Source: Ariolimax columbianus
Lineage: Eukaryota; Mollusca; Gastropoda; Stylommatophora; Arionidae
Reading direction: 5' to 3'
Length of the DNA stretch: 64,000 bases
Assembly: GCA_036924085.1 (NCBI GenBank)
Contig: JAVGWX010000007.1
Span: 74,912,948-74,976,947 of the forward strand
The notes under the pieces were generated by a model. It had not been told where the DNA came from. It was given only the letters and a program-made list of their open reading frames with translations, and did no database searches. Below, one piece after another: positions 12,791-23,492 of the stretch; position 1 is the stretch's first letter, and the number at the start of each line of letters is the position of its first letter. The position numbers were made by a program, and so were the translations under genes.

Positions 12791-12839
12791 CTTAAATGCT
12801 ATATCAACTTTAGGGAATCACAACATCAATTCATGACTT

Positions 12840-13190
12840 GCTACAAGGATGTGTGTATCAGATGTCAATCCATTATTTTATACAAGGATATGTGTATCAG
12901 ATGTAAATCCATTATTTTATACAAGGATATGTGGATCAGAAGTCAATCCATTATTTTATACAAGGATATGTGTATCAGAAGTCAATCCATTATTTGCACA
13001 AGAATGTGTGTATCAGAAGTCAATCCATTATTTACACAAGAATGTGTGTATCAGAAGTCAATCCATTATTTGCACAAGAATGTGTGTATCAGAAGTCAAT
13101 CCATTATTTACACAAGAATGTGTGTATCAGAAGTCAATCCAGTATTTTATACAAGGATATGTGTATCAGAAGTCAATCCATTATCTGCGT
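12840..13190. repeat. 38-39 bp minisatellite, about 9 copies
   Basis: Each unit has TGTGTATCAGAAGTCAATCC, then ATTATTT and ACAAGAATG; the CAATCC anchors at 13021 and 13059 give 38 bp. Two to three copies of a related unit occur at 16583-16675. The last unit runs straight into sequence encoding CVCKLIERMVNTRL, a LINE RT motif, so the array abuts or arose in the RT gene. Frames of 100-122 codons are repeat-generated. Confidence 0.9.
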
Positions 13191-16090
13191 GTGTAAACTG
13201 ATTGAGCGCATGGTCAATACTAGACTGATGTAGCTCTTAAAAGAAATACACACTTTGATTCCACATCAAGCTGGGCTCTGCCATTAGAGAACTGAAGATC
13301 AAATCTCCAAAAAACATTCTTTTGTGATTTCAATGTATTTATAAAAAGCGTCCAATAAGGTATAGAAAGAAGGGCGGAACACCCAACTGTGAAGATGCCA
13401 AAGTTATGGAAAAATATGCAAATGCATCAGCTACTATCAAGAAAACTGAGCCACTAGGGTTTAAGCTCAAGAAAAGACTAGCAGAAAGATGACTCTAGAA
13501 CAAGAGGTGGCCCAAGATGGAGACTTGTCCCCGCCATTTTTCCTAACGTAAATAAACGACAGAACAGATCATTTTCTAAACAGTGCACCCAGTTCTGTTA
13601 TTACGGATGACTTAGATTTGTGGATATTATTACTGGTGACTTAGATTTGTGGATATTGTTACGGGTGACTTAGATTTGTGGATATTGTTACGGGTGACTT
13701 AGATTTGTGCATATTGCTACGGATCACTTAGATTTGTGCATATTGTTACGGATGACTTAGATTTGTGCATATTGTTACGGGTGACTTAGATTTGTGGATT
13801 TTGTTATGGATGACTTAGATTTGTGCATATTGTTACGGATGACTTAGATTTGTGGATATTGTTAAGGATGACTTAGATTTGTGGATATTGTTACTGGTGA
13901 CTTAGATTTGTGGATATTGTTATGGGTGAATTAGATTTGTGGATAATGTTATGGGTGAATTAGATTTGTGGATATTGTTATGGGTGAATTAGATTTGTGG
14001 ATATTGTTATGGGTGAATTATATTTGTGGATATTGTTACGGATGACTTAGATTTGTGGATATTGTTACGGATGACTTAGATTTGTGCATATTGTTATGGA
14101 TGACTTAGATTTGTGCATATTGTTACGGATGACTTAGATTTGTGGATATTGTTAAGGATGACTTAGATTTGTGGATATTGTTACTGGTGACTTAGATTTG
14201 TGGATATTGTTATGGGTGAATTAGATTTGTGGATATTGTTATGGGTGAATTAGATTTGTGGATATTGTTACGGATGACTTAGATTTGTGGATATCTGCAC
14301 ACACAAAATCAGAACAGTAAACAATCTGATGCAGAACGCTCTAATATCTTGGGAGGAATGGGCCAAGATGATTAATGAAGATAAATGTGGGGAAAAAACC
14401 ACTTAAACAGTCTTTACCGTTTCAACCAAACAACTGAGATTACATTTAAGTATGAATGGAGGAATGCTTCACCTGGATGAAAACCAAAACTATGTTGAAA
14501 CTTCCTTCGGTAGGTGTTCTGACATTGACAAATGCAGATTGAGTTAAACCAGACTCGATCAAGGCAAGGATTGTCCATCATGAAACAAATTTCCTGGCCC
14601 TTCATAGAGAGCAGGCGCACATAATTTTCAGAAGCTGCTCTTTGGATATGTGTAATCAGGCATATACTATGACATTGCGGCGTGAGCAACTGAAGCCAAA
14701 TCAAACTTTGACAAAATCGATAGAAGTCCAGAATGAAACAATGAGAATCTATACAGGGTGTATAAAATTCACATCCATTAAACAACTAGAAATGATTACC
14801 AACCTACAATTAATGAATGACAGAAGAGACAGCAGCCTCATCAAGAAGGTGAAACATTATGAAGGTTAGTTGGTCACCCAATGTGCTAAAGAATAAATGG
14901 ACTTGGGAAAAAGAGACTAAACGGGAGCAATTTTGTGGCTTTAGATACAGACAAGTGGGGAACAGATTCTGTGACTGGCTCAGCACAAATAACAACCATA
15001 CTACTCACCTAGAGAAAAGAGCTCTTCCCAAATCTGATAGATATCATGCTTGAAATTGTGAATAAGAACAGCCAGTCAGACACAAAAAGAAAGGCCGTAA
15101 CTGAGAAATACACAGAGAAACACTAACCAAGAAATAGATGGACCGAGGTGTATATAAATGGGTCAACAATAAATGCAACGGCGAGTGGGGGTTAAGGAAT
15201 TTTTCTTTCAACTTTATTCCCATCGCTGGGACAGTCTAGGGGCTTTTAGGCTGAGGACTAGAGGCCGCTTCACCACTGATGTCGCTACGGAATGTGTTGA
15301 CTTTGTTTTTTTTTATTTCATCCGCATCAGAAAAACAACACATGTCTTACCTGGGATTTAATCGGCTGCCTTCCTAGTTGGGCATCGAAACCCTTCTGTC
15401 ACACGCTTCTTTATATCTTCACGAATATTATTGAACGTAAAACCTAAATAACAACACTGGATGAAGGTTTTTAGTGGCAACCGCTCCATTTTCAAGTGAC
15501 TTCAGAGGCAGAGAACATGAAAGCTGCAGCGGTAGTACTTTTGATGAATGAAAACACAACGAAACACGTGGTACTTTTCACAGACATTTCTGTGATGGCA
15601 GCAAATTGGAAGTCGACATACAGAAATCACATACAATGAGACAAAAGCATTCATCAGGGCAACGTACAGTGCAAAATGGAAAAAAGACCACCCTGGCCAC
15701 AAAGAAAACGATACCTACCATCAACTCTCCAGGCGATACCAGGTGATAATTCTCTGGCTACGCACAGGTCACAACAGACTTAGATGCCATCTGTACAAAA
15801 AAATTCAAGATTGGCACTATAGACTTTTGTGCCTGTGGCACAGCCCCCATGAAGGCAGAACAAATTTTACAGTCCTGTCCACTGTATACCGACAAAAGAA
15901 GTATCATCTGGCAACAGCCAGTGTCCTTCCACGAGAAGCTGTACGTAAGCGAACATAGCCTTGAATTGACTGGTGATTTCGTTAGAGTAATTGAAGTTGA
16001 GGTCTGAAGATGAACGAGGAAGAAGAAGAAGAAGAAGAAGAAGAAGAAGAAGAAGAAGAAGAAGAAGAAGACGAGGAAGAAGAAGAAAAT
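13183..16090 (+). pseudogene. LINE-A (I-like, RNase H-bearing) degenerate copy
   Basis: Plus-strand pieces in the order of a LINE ORF2: CVCKLIERMVNTRL and PHQAGL (RT fingers, 13185-13290); EVAQDGDLSPPFFL (cf. GVPQGxxLSPxLF) and VITDDLDLW (RT catalytic box, about 13598); MQNALISWEEWAKMINEDKCG in two parts (about 14331); VQNETMRIYTG with IKQLEMITNLQLMNDRRD (thumb, 14725-14830); WTEVYINGSTINATASGG (RNase H start, about 15139, first catalytic Asp changed to Asn); HVVLFTDISVM (second RNase H block, about 15565); VIILWLRTGHNRLRCHLYKK (15744); then EVEV and a stop before a (GAA)n tail at 16014-16090. Stops, frameshifts, a 29-bp array and a 15200-15500 insertion interrupt it. That it is a single copy is an inference from order and strand. 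Confidence 0.75.
13597..14295. repeat. 29-bp minisatellite derived from the RT catalytic box, about 24 copies
   Basis: The unit is GACTTAGATTTGTGGATATTGTTACGGAT (in parts: GACTTAGATTTG, TGGATATTG, TTACGGAT), with GAC anchors at 13638 and 13667. The first unit encodes VITDDLDLW in frame with the LINE RT upstream, and LINE RT sequence resumes after the last unit. Frame rotates because 29 is not divisible by 3. Subvariants (TGGGTGAATTAGATTTG) cluster, suggesting block duplications. Confidence 0.92.
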
Positions 16091-16164
16091 CCGTTCTCAT
16101 TGCAACATCTTGGCTATCCGGAGGCTGACATACTGGCATGAAAAGGCAGAACGCTGTCTCCACC

Positions 16165-16578
16165 TAATGGATGTATAACTTATGAAGAGGCCAGGAGGTT
16201 TATCAGGCGCAGATACAAGAACAAGTGGTTAGCGTAGCATCCAGGGTGACATCAAAATTAGGCTTACCACAAGCTAAACAGGGCCGAACATGTAGTGATT
16301 TCCAGACTCCGCATAGGTAACAACAGATTGCGATACCATCTATTCAACAGATTTTAAATTAGAACATACACATGAACGTACCTGTAGCATTGATCACATG
16401 ACCACTGATCATCTGCGTGCAGAAGTGTCCAACATACGAGTTACAGAGAAGGCACATTTCTCCCGTCCTAATCCAAGACACGCTCTTTCAAGAAACCGCT
16501 GACGTCATGTGGACCACTGCTTTCTTTGGAGATATTCAAGTTGACGTCTTAAAACGTACGAAGAAGAAGAAGAAGAAT
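16165..16578 (+). pseudogene. LINE-A 3' end, second tandem copy
   Basis: Encodes ITYEEARRFIRRRYKNKWLA, AYHKLNRAEHVVISRLRIGNN and RLRYHLFN, then CPTYELQRR and TAFFGDIQVDV. It matches the RNase H-to-C-terminus stretch of the LINE-A copies at 16856 and 15735. The stop is replaced by Leu (CTTA) and the copy ends in GAAGAAGAAGAAG at about 16560-16576. Stops and frame changes near 16235-16400 make it a pseudogene. Confidence 0.8.
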
Positions 16579-16582
16579 TCAT

Positions 16583-16675
16583 TAATTGCTACAAGAGTGT
16601 ATGTATCAGAAGTCCATCAATTATTTACTTCAAGAGTGTATGTATCAGACGTCCATCAATTATTTATTAAAAGGG
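16583..16675. repeat. Second locus of the 38-bp minisatellite family
   Basis: Two and a half units of AGAGTGTATGTATCAGAAGT plus CCATCAATTATTT directly follow the (GAA)n tail of a LINE-A copy. They resemble the 12840-13190 units (AATGTGTGTATCAGAAGTCAATCCATTATTT in two parts). Period here is about 38 bp. Confidence 0.75.
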
Positions 16676-16805
16676 TGTAATATTTATAATGTATAATAAT
16701 AATTTGCTACATGAAGCTTTGCACTGATTCAATCTACTTTGCCTGAATTCATAAAATTATCCAACAAGTTCTTTTAGTGAAGAATTTCTGGCAGGAATCG
16801 AGTTT

Positions 16806-18029
16806 CTATGTCAGACAAGTGGAACAACATCGGGAGTGCGGCGAATAGCGGATTTCTTCTTCTTCTTCTTCTTCTGCGCACACAGTCAGACAGTAACCAT
16901 TATTTTTTCGAAAAAAAGCGGCGGTCATCCTGAGGCTGTCGCCACTGCCATAGAGCTTGTCTTGCAGTTCCACTGGTGATGGCCACATCTGCTCTCTCTG
17001 ATCCTCGTATGTCGGGCAGTTCTGCAGCAGATGTTCAGCGGTCATTTTACCGGTACCGCACGGGCATTCGTCGGTACACCCTATCTTCAATTTGTTGAAT
17101 AGGTGGTACCTCAGTCTATTGTGGCCAGTGCGAAGTCTGAAGACAACGACCTGCTCTCTTCGGTTCAACTGGTAATAGGCATCGTTTTTGGTGTAACCAG
17201 TATGTTCGGTTTCCCATTTGGTCATGTATCTGGCTTTGATAAGCCGTTTTGACTCTTCGTACGTCATACTGGTATCTGTTTGTGGTAGTCTTGCACCTTC
17301 TTTTGCCAGTCTGTCTGCCTCCTCGTTGCCTTGGATGTTGCAGTGTGATGGGACCCACTGTACCCCTACCCTTTTTGGTGCGGACTGCTGGCACAGTTTG
17401 CAGAGTGCTGCTCTTAAGTCATTAAGCTCAGTATTTTTCTGGCTTTTTAGCGCTGTAACTACGGCGAGAGCATCTGTAAGCAGGACTGTATGGCTTTCAT
17501 TTTTTTTATGTGTCACCATTTCTTCCACTGCCGCCCTCAGTGCCTCTGCCTCCGCTCTGAAATTGCTTGTGTACTTACCAGTAGCGAATGACAGTGTTAT
17601 TTTTCTGCCATTTGGTAGTTTCAGGAATGCTCCTGCCCCTCCGTTCTGTGTAGTGTTTGTTACAGAACCGTCGGTGTATGCATGGGTCCAGTCCATGCTT
17701 GGGTAGCTTTTCGTTATGAAGCTTAGGGTAGTATCTCTCCTTTCTTTTTAAGTCTGGCAGTTTTTGTTTGTAATACCTGGTATATTTTCTACCACCTCTG
17801 GAAATATATCATGCCTCCAGGTAGGTTTTCGTACAGTAGTGATGGGTTTTGGTGTTGTTAGTGCGTTTATGGGATCTTCGTGCATCTTTGCTTTGGCTAT
17901 TTCTGCAAAGTTTCTCCGCTTTAGTTTCCCATTTCCCAAACTGTTTAGTCTCTGGTGCATTGGATGGTCGGTCAGTCTCCGGAGTTTCTCTGACTGCAGC
18001 TGGGCTCTGCAGTCTCTTCTATCGATCAT
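16806..18029 (-). pseudogene. LINE-A ORF2 C-terminal half: linker, RNase H, zinc knuckle
   Basis: The main open frame (17696-16806, 296 codons) is an RNase HI domain with all catalytic positions: D9 in YTDGS, E49/E51 in RAEAEAL, D75 in LLTDAL and D128 in GNEEADRLAKEGA. It continues with FRLRTGHNRLRYHLFNK and the Cys/His knuckle CTDECPCG..TAEHLLQNCP. An upstream frame (18029-17748) holds the linker (DRRDCRAQLQ, HPMHQRLNSLG) and is separated by a one-base shift near an A run at about 17745-17750. The natural stop is lost (see 16880-16925), so the frame reads into the (GAA)n tail and then flanking DNA. RNase H would remove RNA from RNA:DNA hybrids during retrotransposition; without the RT half this copy cannot be autonomous. 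Confidence 0.9.
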
Positions 18030-18042
18030 GAATAGCGGATTT
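16843..18042 (-). mobile_element. 5'-truncated LINE-A insertion with 13-bp target-site duplication
   Basis: GAATAGCGGATTT occurs at 16843-16855 and again at 18030-18042, bracketing exactly the (GAA)n tail and the truncated linker start. The inserted segment is 16856-18029 (1174 bp). The perfect duplication and mostly open RNase H frame indicate a comparatively young insertion by target-primed reverse transcription. Confidence 0.92.
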
Positions 18043-18349
18043 GAAATATATCAACGAGCCGTTTCACTTAATGGTATTTTACAATTTAAAGACATTTATT
18101 TGGCAACAAAATCTGTAGTTTTGGTTAATTGTAGAAAAATTATTTAAATTACGCAATTAATATACAACATGGGCTAGTAGATTAACAGCAAAACATAATT
18201 TTCATGAGATTTATTCAACTATTTGTTATTTAATATTTATTTGAATAAATTTAATTCTTTGAAGTTCGTTTCCCAAATTACATTTAGTTACATTTAAAAC
18301 AGATCAGGTGCGTTCAATGACGGCGTTTAGAACTTTTCATCTCCCAAGA

Positions 18350-20060
18350 CAGGTCAATGATTTCGGAAATAACTAAAATTGCAATACGCCAAGCGGTTTC
18401 TATATTTCGATCCATTATTCTAGCCATCGCTTCAGATTTAGCGAATTTGATCCTAGAAATAATTGCTCACCGTTAAATGTGCTTCTAAAAGGCATTACAC
18501 TTTTGTGAAGAAATTCTGTGAGTTTAAGATACTTGTCCTCTAAGAAATATGTCTTATAATTGACAGTTAGGGACACACTTTTAGTTTTGTCTTCACATCT
18601 GAATATTCTTGCACTTTCATTAGTTCCCCTTCCAAAGAAAATGGAGCACTTGCACGTGATAATCAAACGAAAAAAAGAATATTTCAAAATGGGTTTCCTG
18701 TGCTTGAAAATAAGAGGAAAAGGGGCTGAATTCTTCATTCAAGGACATCAACTTGTTTGTAAATGAATTTCCATCATGATCTTTGGCGTGGTTCGCAAAT
18801 ATACGAAGATGATGCGTTTTTGTCTATTCTTAGTTGATTTATCCTAAGTTGGAATTTATTCTGAAATGTCTTAATGTGTCCATACAGCTCTTTAATCAAC
18901 ATGTCCTTGAGTTTGTAACTTACCGTTGATTTTATTCAGATGAATTCTGACGTGTACAGGAAAGGCTAGATCACAAAGCCAGCTTTTATTTGATAAATCT
19001 CACAAAAAGGTTTCTTTTCATGTTCATAAAAACAAATACTCCATCTCTCAAATCATAAATTCGCTTCAGCGTTTTCCCTTTACATAGAGAACATAATTCA
19101 TCGTATTTGGGAAGGTCATCATGCTTTGCTTTAACGTTTTTCTGAAACTGTTGATACTTCCTAGAGTTTACTGCTCTCGATTTAAGAAACTGTGAATCAC
19201 AGAATACTACTGTGACCTATGCAAGTTTGATTGGTTTTTGCCGTCATCTTTTGTTTGTAAAAAATGCAACGAAGCACAAAAACATTTTCTGTATTGATAT
19301 TAATGTCAGTCAACTCAGGTTTGATCTTAACAATACAAAGTCCAAGTTTTATCCAGTCATTGCTGGAGCTTCAGGGGTTGATTTCCAGTTTAGCTTTTTC
19401 CATTAGAGTCGAATTTATTGAAAACATTTGTTCCTTCCTAGAAAATGTATTCTCCTCTTGCAGTATCTTATTTTATTAAGAAGCAAGCAATTCATTCTGA
19501 ATTTGGCATCGATAACACGAACAAATAAAGCCAACTGAGAGGTATCTGAAGTGTATGTCCTACTGACCATAAACATTGTAAAGCACTTCAAATTGTCTTG
19601 AGTTCTTTGAGGCTTTATGGAATCGCCCATTACGTTGATATATATATATACCGACGATAGAGATGTTCGATGTTCGATGTCCTTGCTTGCATCGGGCCCC
19701 AGCAGTGTGTCATTCTTTGACAAAGTCGCTTTGGAATTTGGCTTCGAGTGCTTTGTAATTTTTAACTGAAAACAGTTCCCCCGTAAAAAGTTGTCAGTTT
19801 AAATTTGTTCACTTACGGAAAAGCCTTTGTTTGAGCAGATATACTTTATTTCAAATTTGGTATCTTATCTTTTCTCAGCTGACTGTTGAAATCTCCGCAA
19901 TTGTCGTGATTGGTATTAGAAAGACTTTGTAGGTTATATTCTCTAACAAAAGAAACAGTTTCAAAACAAATCAAAGAAGCATCGTTTTCCCTCAGCATGA
20001 CAATAAAGTAATAATCAGTTTACTTTAGCTGAAATACAATAAACTCACTGGCCACTGTCC
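18350..20060 (-). pseudogene. hAT transposase relic (GTF2IRD2/ZBED-like)
   Basis: Minus-strand pieces in transposase order: TSDTSQLALFVRVIDAKFRM (about 19550-19495; cf. TDTAQL..FIRG.D), FLKSRAVNSRKYQQFQ, HDDLPKYDELCSLCKGKTLK and RIYDLRDGVFVFM (19190-19025; cf. FIRSR.L..RQF, DLPYHTEVRWLS.GKVL, LR..I..FM), SWLCDLAFP and HLNKINGKLQTQGH (18990-18900), LYGHIKTFQNKFQL (about 18890-18845), and a weak C-terminal dimerisation region near 18470. There are frameshifts and stops throughout. In the wider family this protein is a cut-and-paste transposase, and some copies became host genes in vertebrates; this one is broken. Terminal inverted repeats were not located. Confidence 0.8.
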
Positions 20061-20124
20061 TTTTCTGTAATATTATCATCTTAATAATTTAGATGGCCGA
20101 CACAATTATGACAAAATAAAACTA

Positions 20125-20700
20125 ATTTCTTCTTCTTTTCTTCGTCGTTCATCTTCAGTTCAAATTCATGGTTTCTCTTACAAAGACCACCGATGTTTTA
20201 TCTACGTTCGGCTTTTGTCTCTCATCTGTCTCGTGAGGTGAGTATCGTTTTTCCTCTCTCTTTCTCTCTCTAATTCTCTCTCTATTTGTGCGAGCATTCA
20301 GCGCTGCAGGATGTGGTCCATGCCATGGTATGCTTCCCACGTGGACGCATGTCGTCTGTTCCTATTCCCATTTTGTTGCAGATATTACCGTTGAGTATAT
20401 TATGCACAGTTGTTAGTCTGAAGATGACTTGCTCTTCTTTAGTTAAATCATAGTAGTTGTCTTCTTTACGCAAGTTGAGGTGTGTATCAGCCCATATTCC
20501 CCTGAAATTGACTCTGATTATGGTATTTCTATCATTATACGTGATGCTATTCTGCCTTCATGTCTGCAGCTTCTTTGTCTTCGATATTGCAGTGGGAGGG
20601 AATCCACTGAAGGGTCAAACGTGGATGTTCTGCTAAGAGCTGTACCAGGATGCACATCCATTGCACAAGATTGCTAACATTATTCACATGCTCCAACTTT
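20125..20700 (-). pseudogene. LINE-A (diverged subfamily) RNase H and C-terminal relic
   Basis: The minus frame encodes NYYDLTKEEQVIFRLTTVHN and NGNICNKMGIGTDD, matching the YYxLxRxEQVVxFRLRTGHNRL.. stretch of LINE-A. Further upstream (about 20600) is a degraded SGFPPTAISKTK-like stretch at the position of the RNase H motif WxPSHCxIxxNE. A pyrimidine run TTCTTCTTCTTTTCTTC at about 20128 is the probable (GAA)n-type tail. Heavily frameshifted. Confidence 0.65.
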
Positions 20701-21204
20701 TTAAAACGCTAAATTCAATGCTGACAGTTGTAAGCGACGGTGCTGCTTACGTGCACTACTAGAATTGTTAAACTTGTAATTGATCGCTTCTTTCCGTATC
20801 AGCTGTAGCTTGCTTTATCTGCTAAAGTTCACATCTACGCTCCACAGGAGCTCCAAGGAACTCAGTATTATTTATTTGTTATAAATTTAGTTTTCGAATG
20901 AGTAAGCTCTTTAAATTTAATTGTTCTCTTTGATTACAGAAACACCTTAACAGTTCGTATGTGTCTGTCGGGCCAGATTCAGTTAAATCTGGAAAAGTCG
21001 TTGCTGGCCGGATAACACCAGGGCGGGAACCGGATGCAATCTCGGATTGTACTTTGCACATGCCTTCTCCATGTCATCAAATAATCTTCAGAAACTTGAT
21101 TGCTGCTGGTGTTAGTCATTCGACCAGGAAACCAAATAATGAATTTGCTTGAATGCTGAACATAACATGTCTATGATGTGTAGCTATATTTCTACATTAT
21201 ACAT
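20701..21204. other. Unassigned sequence
   Basis: Could contain further upstream RNase H/RT sequence of the 20125 relic, but nothing aligns convincingly by eye. No repeat structure. Confidence 0.4.
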
Positions 21205-21450
21205 GGGGAAGAAGACTAACGGCTGGTCAAGACAACATACTGATCAGACATATTAGTCAGGGCTAGGCAAAATATACTGGCCGAGACCCCCACCTCGATT
21301 TCTTCTTTGTCGTCTCTGGAAATGGCAGCTTGGCTAACGAGGTGGGGGGATCGACTAGATCTCCGTAGTGGTGAACAACACGCGGATAAATTCAACCGCA
21401 TGGAGGACCCCGGTTCACCCACATCAGCGCGCTCGGGATTTGAGAAAAGC
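21205..21450 (+). mobile_element. SINE-3 family copy
   Basis: Starts GAAGACTAACGGCTGGTCAAG, continues AGGCAAAATATACTGGCCGA, CACCTCG, GAGGTGGGGGGATCGAC and GGAGGACCCCGGTTCACCC, then GCGCTCGGGATTTGAG. The same order is found at 34492-34745 and, interrupted, at 32110-32700. No A tail remains. Confidence 0.75.
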
Positions 21451-21504
21451 TTCTGAAAGGTGCCACAAGAATGAGGATGTTTTTCAGGAAAGACAGCACA
21501 CACT

Positions 21505-22500
21505 AGCGATGTGGATAATCATGGAAAAGGTCTTCCACAGCGACTAGAAATAGGGACAAATCAAGCTCCTCAGAATGGGAATAAGTAGGCATCTGTACAA
21601 CTGGATGTATCATTACCTGGAGAATAGAGCAGCCATGTGCAAGGGATATACAGGAGGAAGGCATTAGAACAGGGAGTCCCACAAGGGAAATATTGTCATC
21701 TAGGCTTTTCCTAAGCTTCATAAATGTACCGAAAGGAATAAATCCATACTAGAGTACATGCTGACGGCTTGGCACTGTAGGCACGAAGAGGATCAAGAGT
21801 ACCTGCAAATAATAGAATGCAACAAACACTGGTAAAACTAGATGGATGCTAATCATCAAAGGGAAGAAAACCATGCATGCAGTTTTCAGTATATCTAACA
21901 GAAAACAGGCAGCGATACTTAACAATAAATGACTACTTAATCCGTCCAGAACAAAATCTATCTGGATGATAGAATGCCATTAGCTAAGAAGATAGAAAAT
22001 GTCGAAAAAAGAGCCAGGTACCGAGTGGGAATAATAAAGAATCTAGCAGGCAGGAATTGGGAAGCAGACAACATAATCCTGAAAGACTGTACAAACGAAG
22101 AGAGACAAGTACTGGGGTATGGGGCCACTGCTTGGGCCACTGCAACGAGAACCGACTATTTGTAAAATAAGTAGAGTTCAGATCCAAGCAACACGCATCA
22201 TCACCGACGCAATGAAGTCCACGCCAAAAGAGACACTAAAAACAATGACAGGGCTCCAGTTAATGACGGACAGTTGGGGCGTACAAGTAATGCAGCAGGC
22301 AAAGAAATACTATTCAGATGATAGTTCAACTACCAACTGTTCAGAAATGACCAGGTTATCACACTATGTCTCCGAACTGGCCACACAACAATGATTCACC
22401 ACCTGTACACCAAATCCAGCATCAGTACCAGCAGCCTATGTTGTTGCGATCTGACAAACATAACATCAGCACATGTACTTCAAGACTGCAGCCAGCATAC
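21505..22500 (+). pseudogene. LINE-A RT palm/thumb relic with RNase H deleted
   Basis: Plus-strand pieces: LEQGVPQGKYCHLGF (RT motif, cf. GVPQGGVLSP, about 21665), YLDDRMPLAKKIENVEKRAR (21957-22015), VGIIKNLAGRNWEADN, VLGYGATAWATATRT, IQATRIITDAMKSTPKETLK and MTGLQLMTDSWGVQVMQQAK. These form the thumb block of I-like LINEs. It then jumps to LCLRTGHTTMIHHLY and HVLQDCSQHTD, the C-terminal knuckle region, so the RNase H domain is missing. The catalytic YADD region is too degraded to identify (HADGLALW at about 21755 is a candidate). Confidence 0.8.
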
Positions 22501-22509
22501 AGATCTCCT

Positions 22510-22880
22510 TCTTCCTTTATTTCTTCTTCTTCTTCTTCGTTCTCAAACTCCCGCTACCAAGCCCTGAAACTGGTTTTGCAAATAGCATGATGTAGTGCGG
22601 GATGCGTTGTGATATTGTTAACAGCTTGACCACGATATTTGCACCTTTCGGCCCGACACATCCGACTTTAGAGTTGGTATTTTTGGGTACCGGGTTAGCC
22701 TTCCCTCTTTGATCCCTTCTCCTTAGCCAGTCTGTCCTGTTTCAGCCTGTTATCCAGGATCACCGCGTGGAGGTGGGGAAGGATCTAGGCAGCTCTCGGT
22801 CGATGGCCCTGACGCTACCAGCCAGTTTTTGGTCGCTGATCGCTACAGGTCATGCACCGCACATCACTTTGATCTGAAGG
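22510..22880 (-). mobile_element. SINE-1 copy
   Basis: Read on the plus strand: TTCTTCTTCTTCTTCG (minus-strand GAA tail), CTCCCGCTACCAAGCC, GCTTGACCACGATATTTGC, ACACATCCGACTT, GTACCGGGTTAGCCTTCCC, CAGCCTGTTATCCAGGATCA, CCCTGACGCTA. All landmarks are shared with 23124, 32143, 38537 and 46095 in the same order. No clear flanking duplication; the copy abuts the end of a LINE-A relic. Confidence 0.85.
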
Positions 22881-23109
22881 AAATGTTCCAGGCTGACTCC
22901 CCACGCTGAGAAACTGTACGGTGGTGTTGAGACCCTGAAGAAGACAGCCGAATACGTTGAAGAATGCAGAGTCCCAGTTTAAATGAGCAATGATCGCAAA
23001 AGAAGGTGTCTTCTATAAGGTTTTCAATACTCGACTTCCTATAATCGATAGGACTTCCTCACATATTATTGAAGATTGATGTGAAACTTTTCCTCGTCCT
23101 TCATTACCA

Positions 23110-23492
23110 GATTTTCTTATATGGCTTGGCTTCGTTCGTTCTTAATCTCCCGCTACCAAACCATGGAATGGGCCTAAGTGGCAGAATGTAGTCCAGAGGA
23201 CGGAATGCGTTGTGTCGTAGTTTACAGCTTGACTGCGATATTTGCACCTTTCGGTCCAACACATCCGACTTCAGCAAGCATTTTTTTAGTACCGGGTTAG
23301 CATTCCCTCTTCGATCCCTTGTCCTTAGCCAGTCTACTCTATTGCAGCCTGTTATCCAGGATCACCGTTAGAAGGTGTAAAAGGGTCTTGGCAGCTCTGG
23401 CTCGCTGGCCCTGACGCTAGCAGTCAGCTATGGGTTGCTGACCGCTGTAATTCATGCGCTGCTCAGCGTCTTGATCCCGATTTTCTTATATG
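23110..23492 (-). mobile_element. SINE-1 copy with 14-bp target-site duplication
   Basis: GATTTTCTTATATG at 23110-23123 is repeated at 23479-23492. The element between them is 23124-23478 (355 bp) and begins GCTTGGCTTCGTTCGTTC on the plus strand. Its 3' end in the sense direction is AACGAAGCCAAGC, not a GAA run. No open frame; structure and length suit a SINE. Confidence 0.92.

Noticed and set aside
12833..13233. The 38-bp, 29-bp and 33-bp arrays considered as CRISPR arrays
   Set aside because: There are no constant repeats separated by variable spacers: the entire unit is repeated, and the sequence is eukaryotic in character.
16014..16090. (GAA)n tracts considered as coding poly-acidic domains (also 52741-52835)
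   Set aside because: They occur at the 3' ends of LINE-A copies next to target duplications and are best explained as retrotransposon tails.
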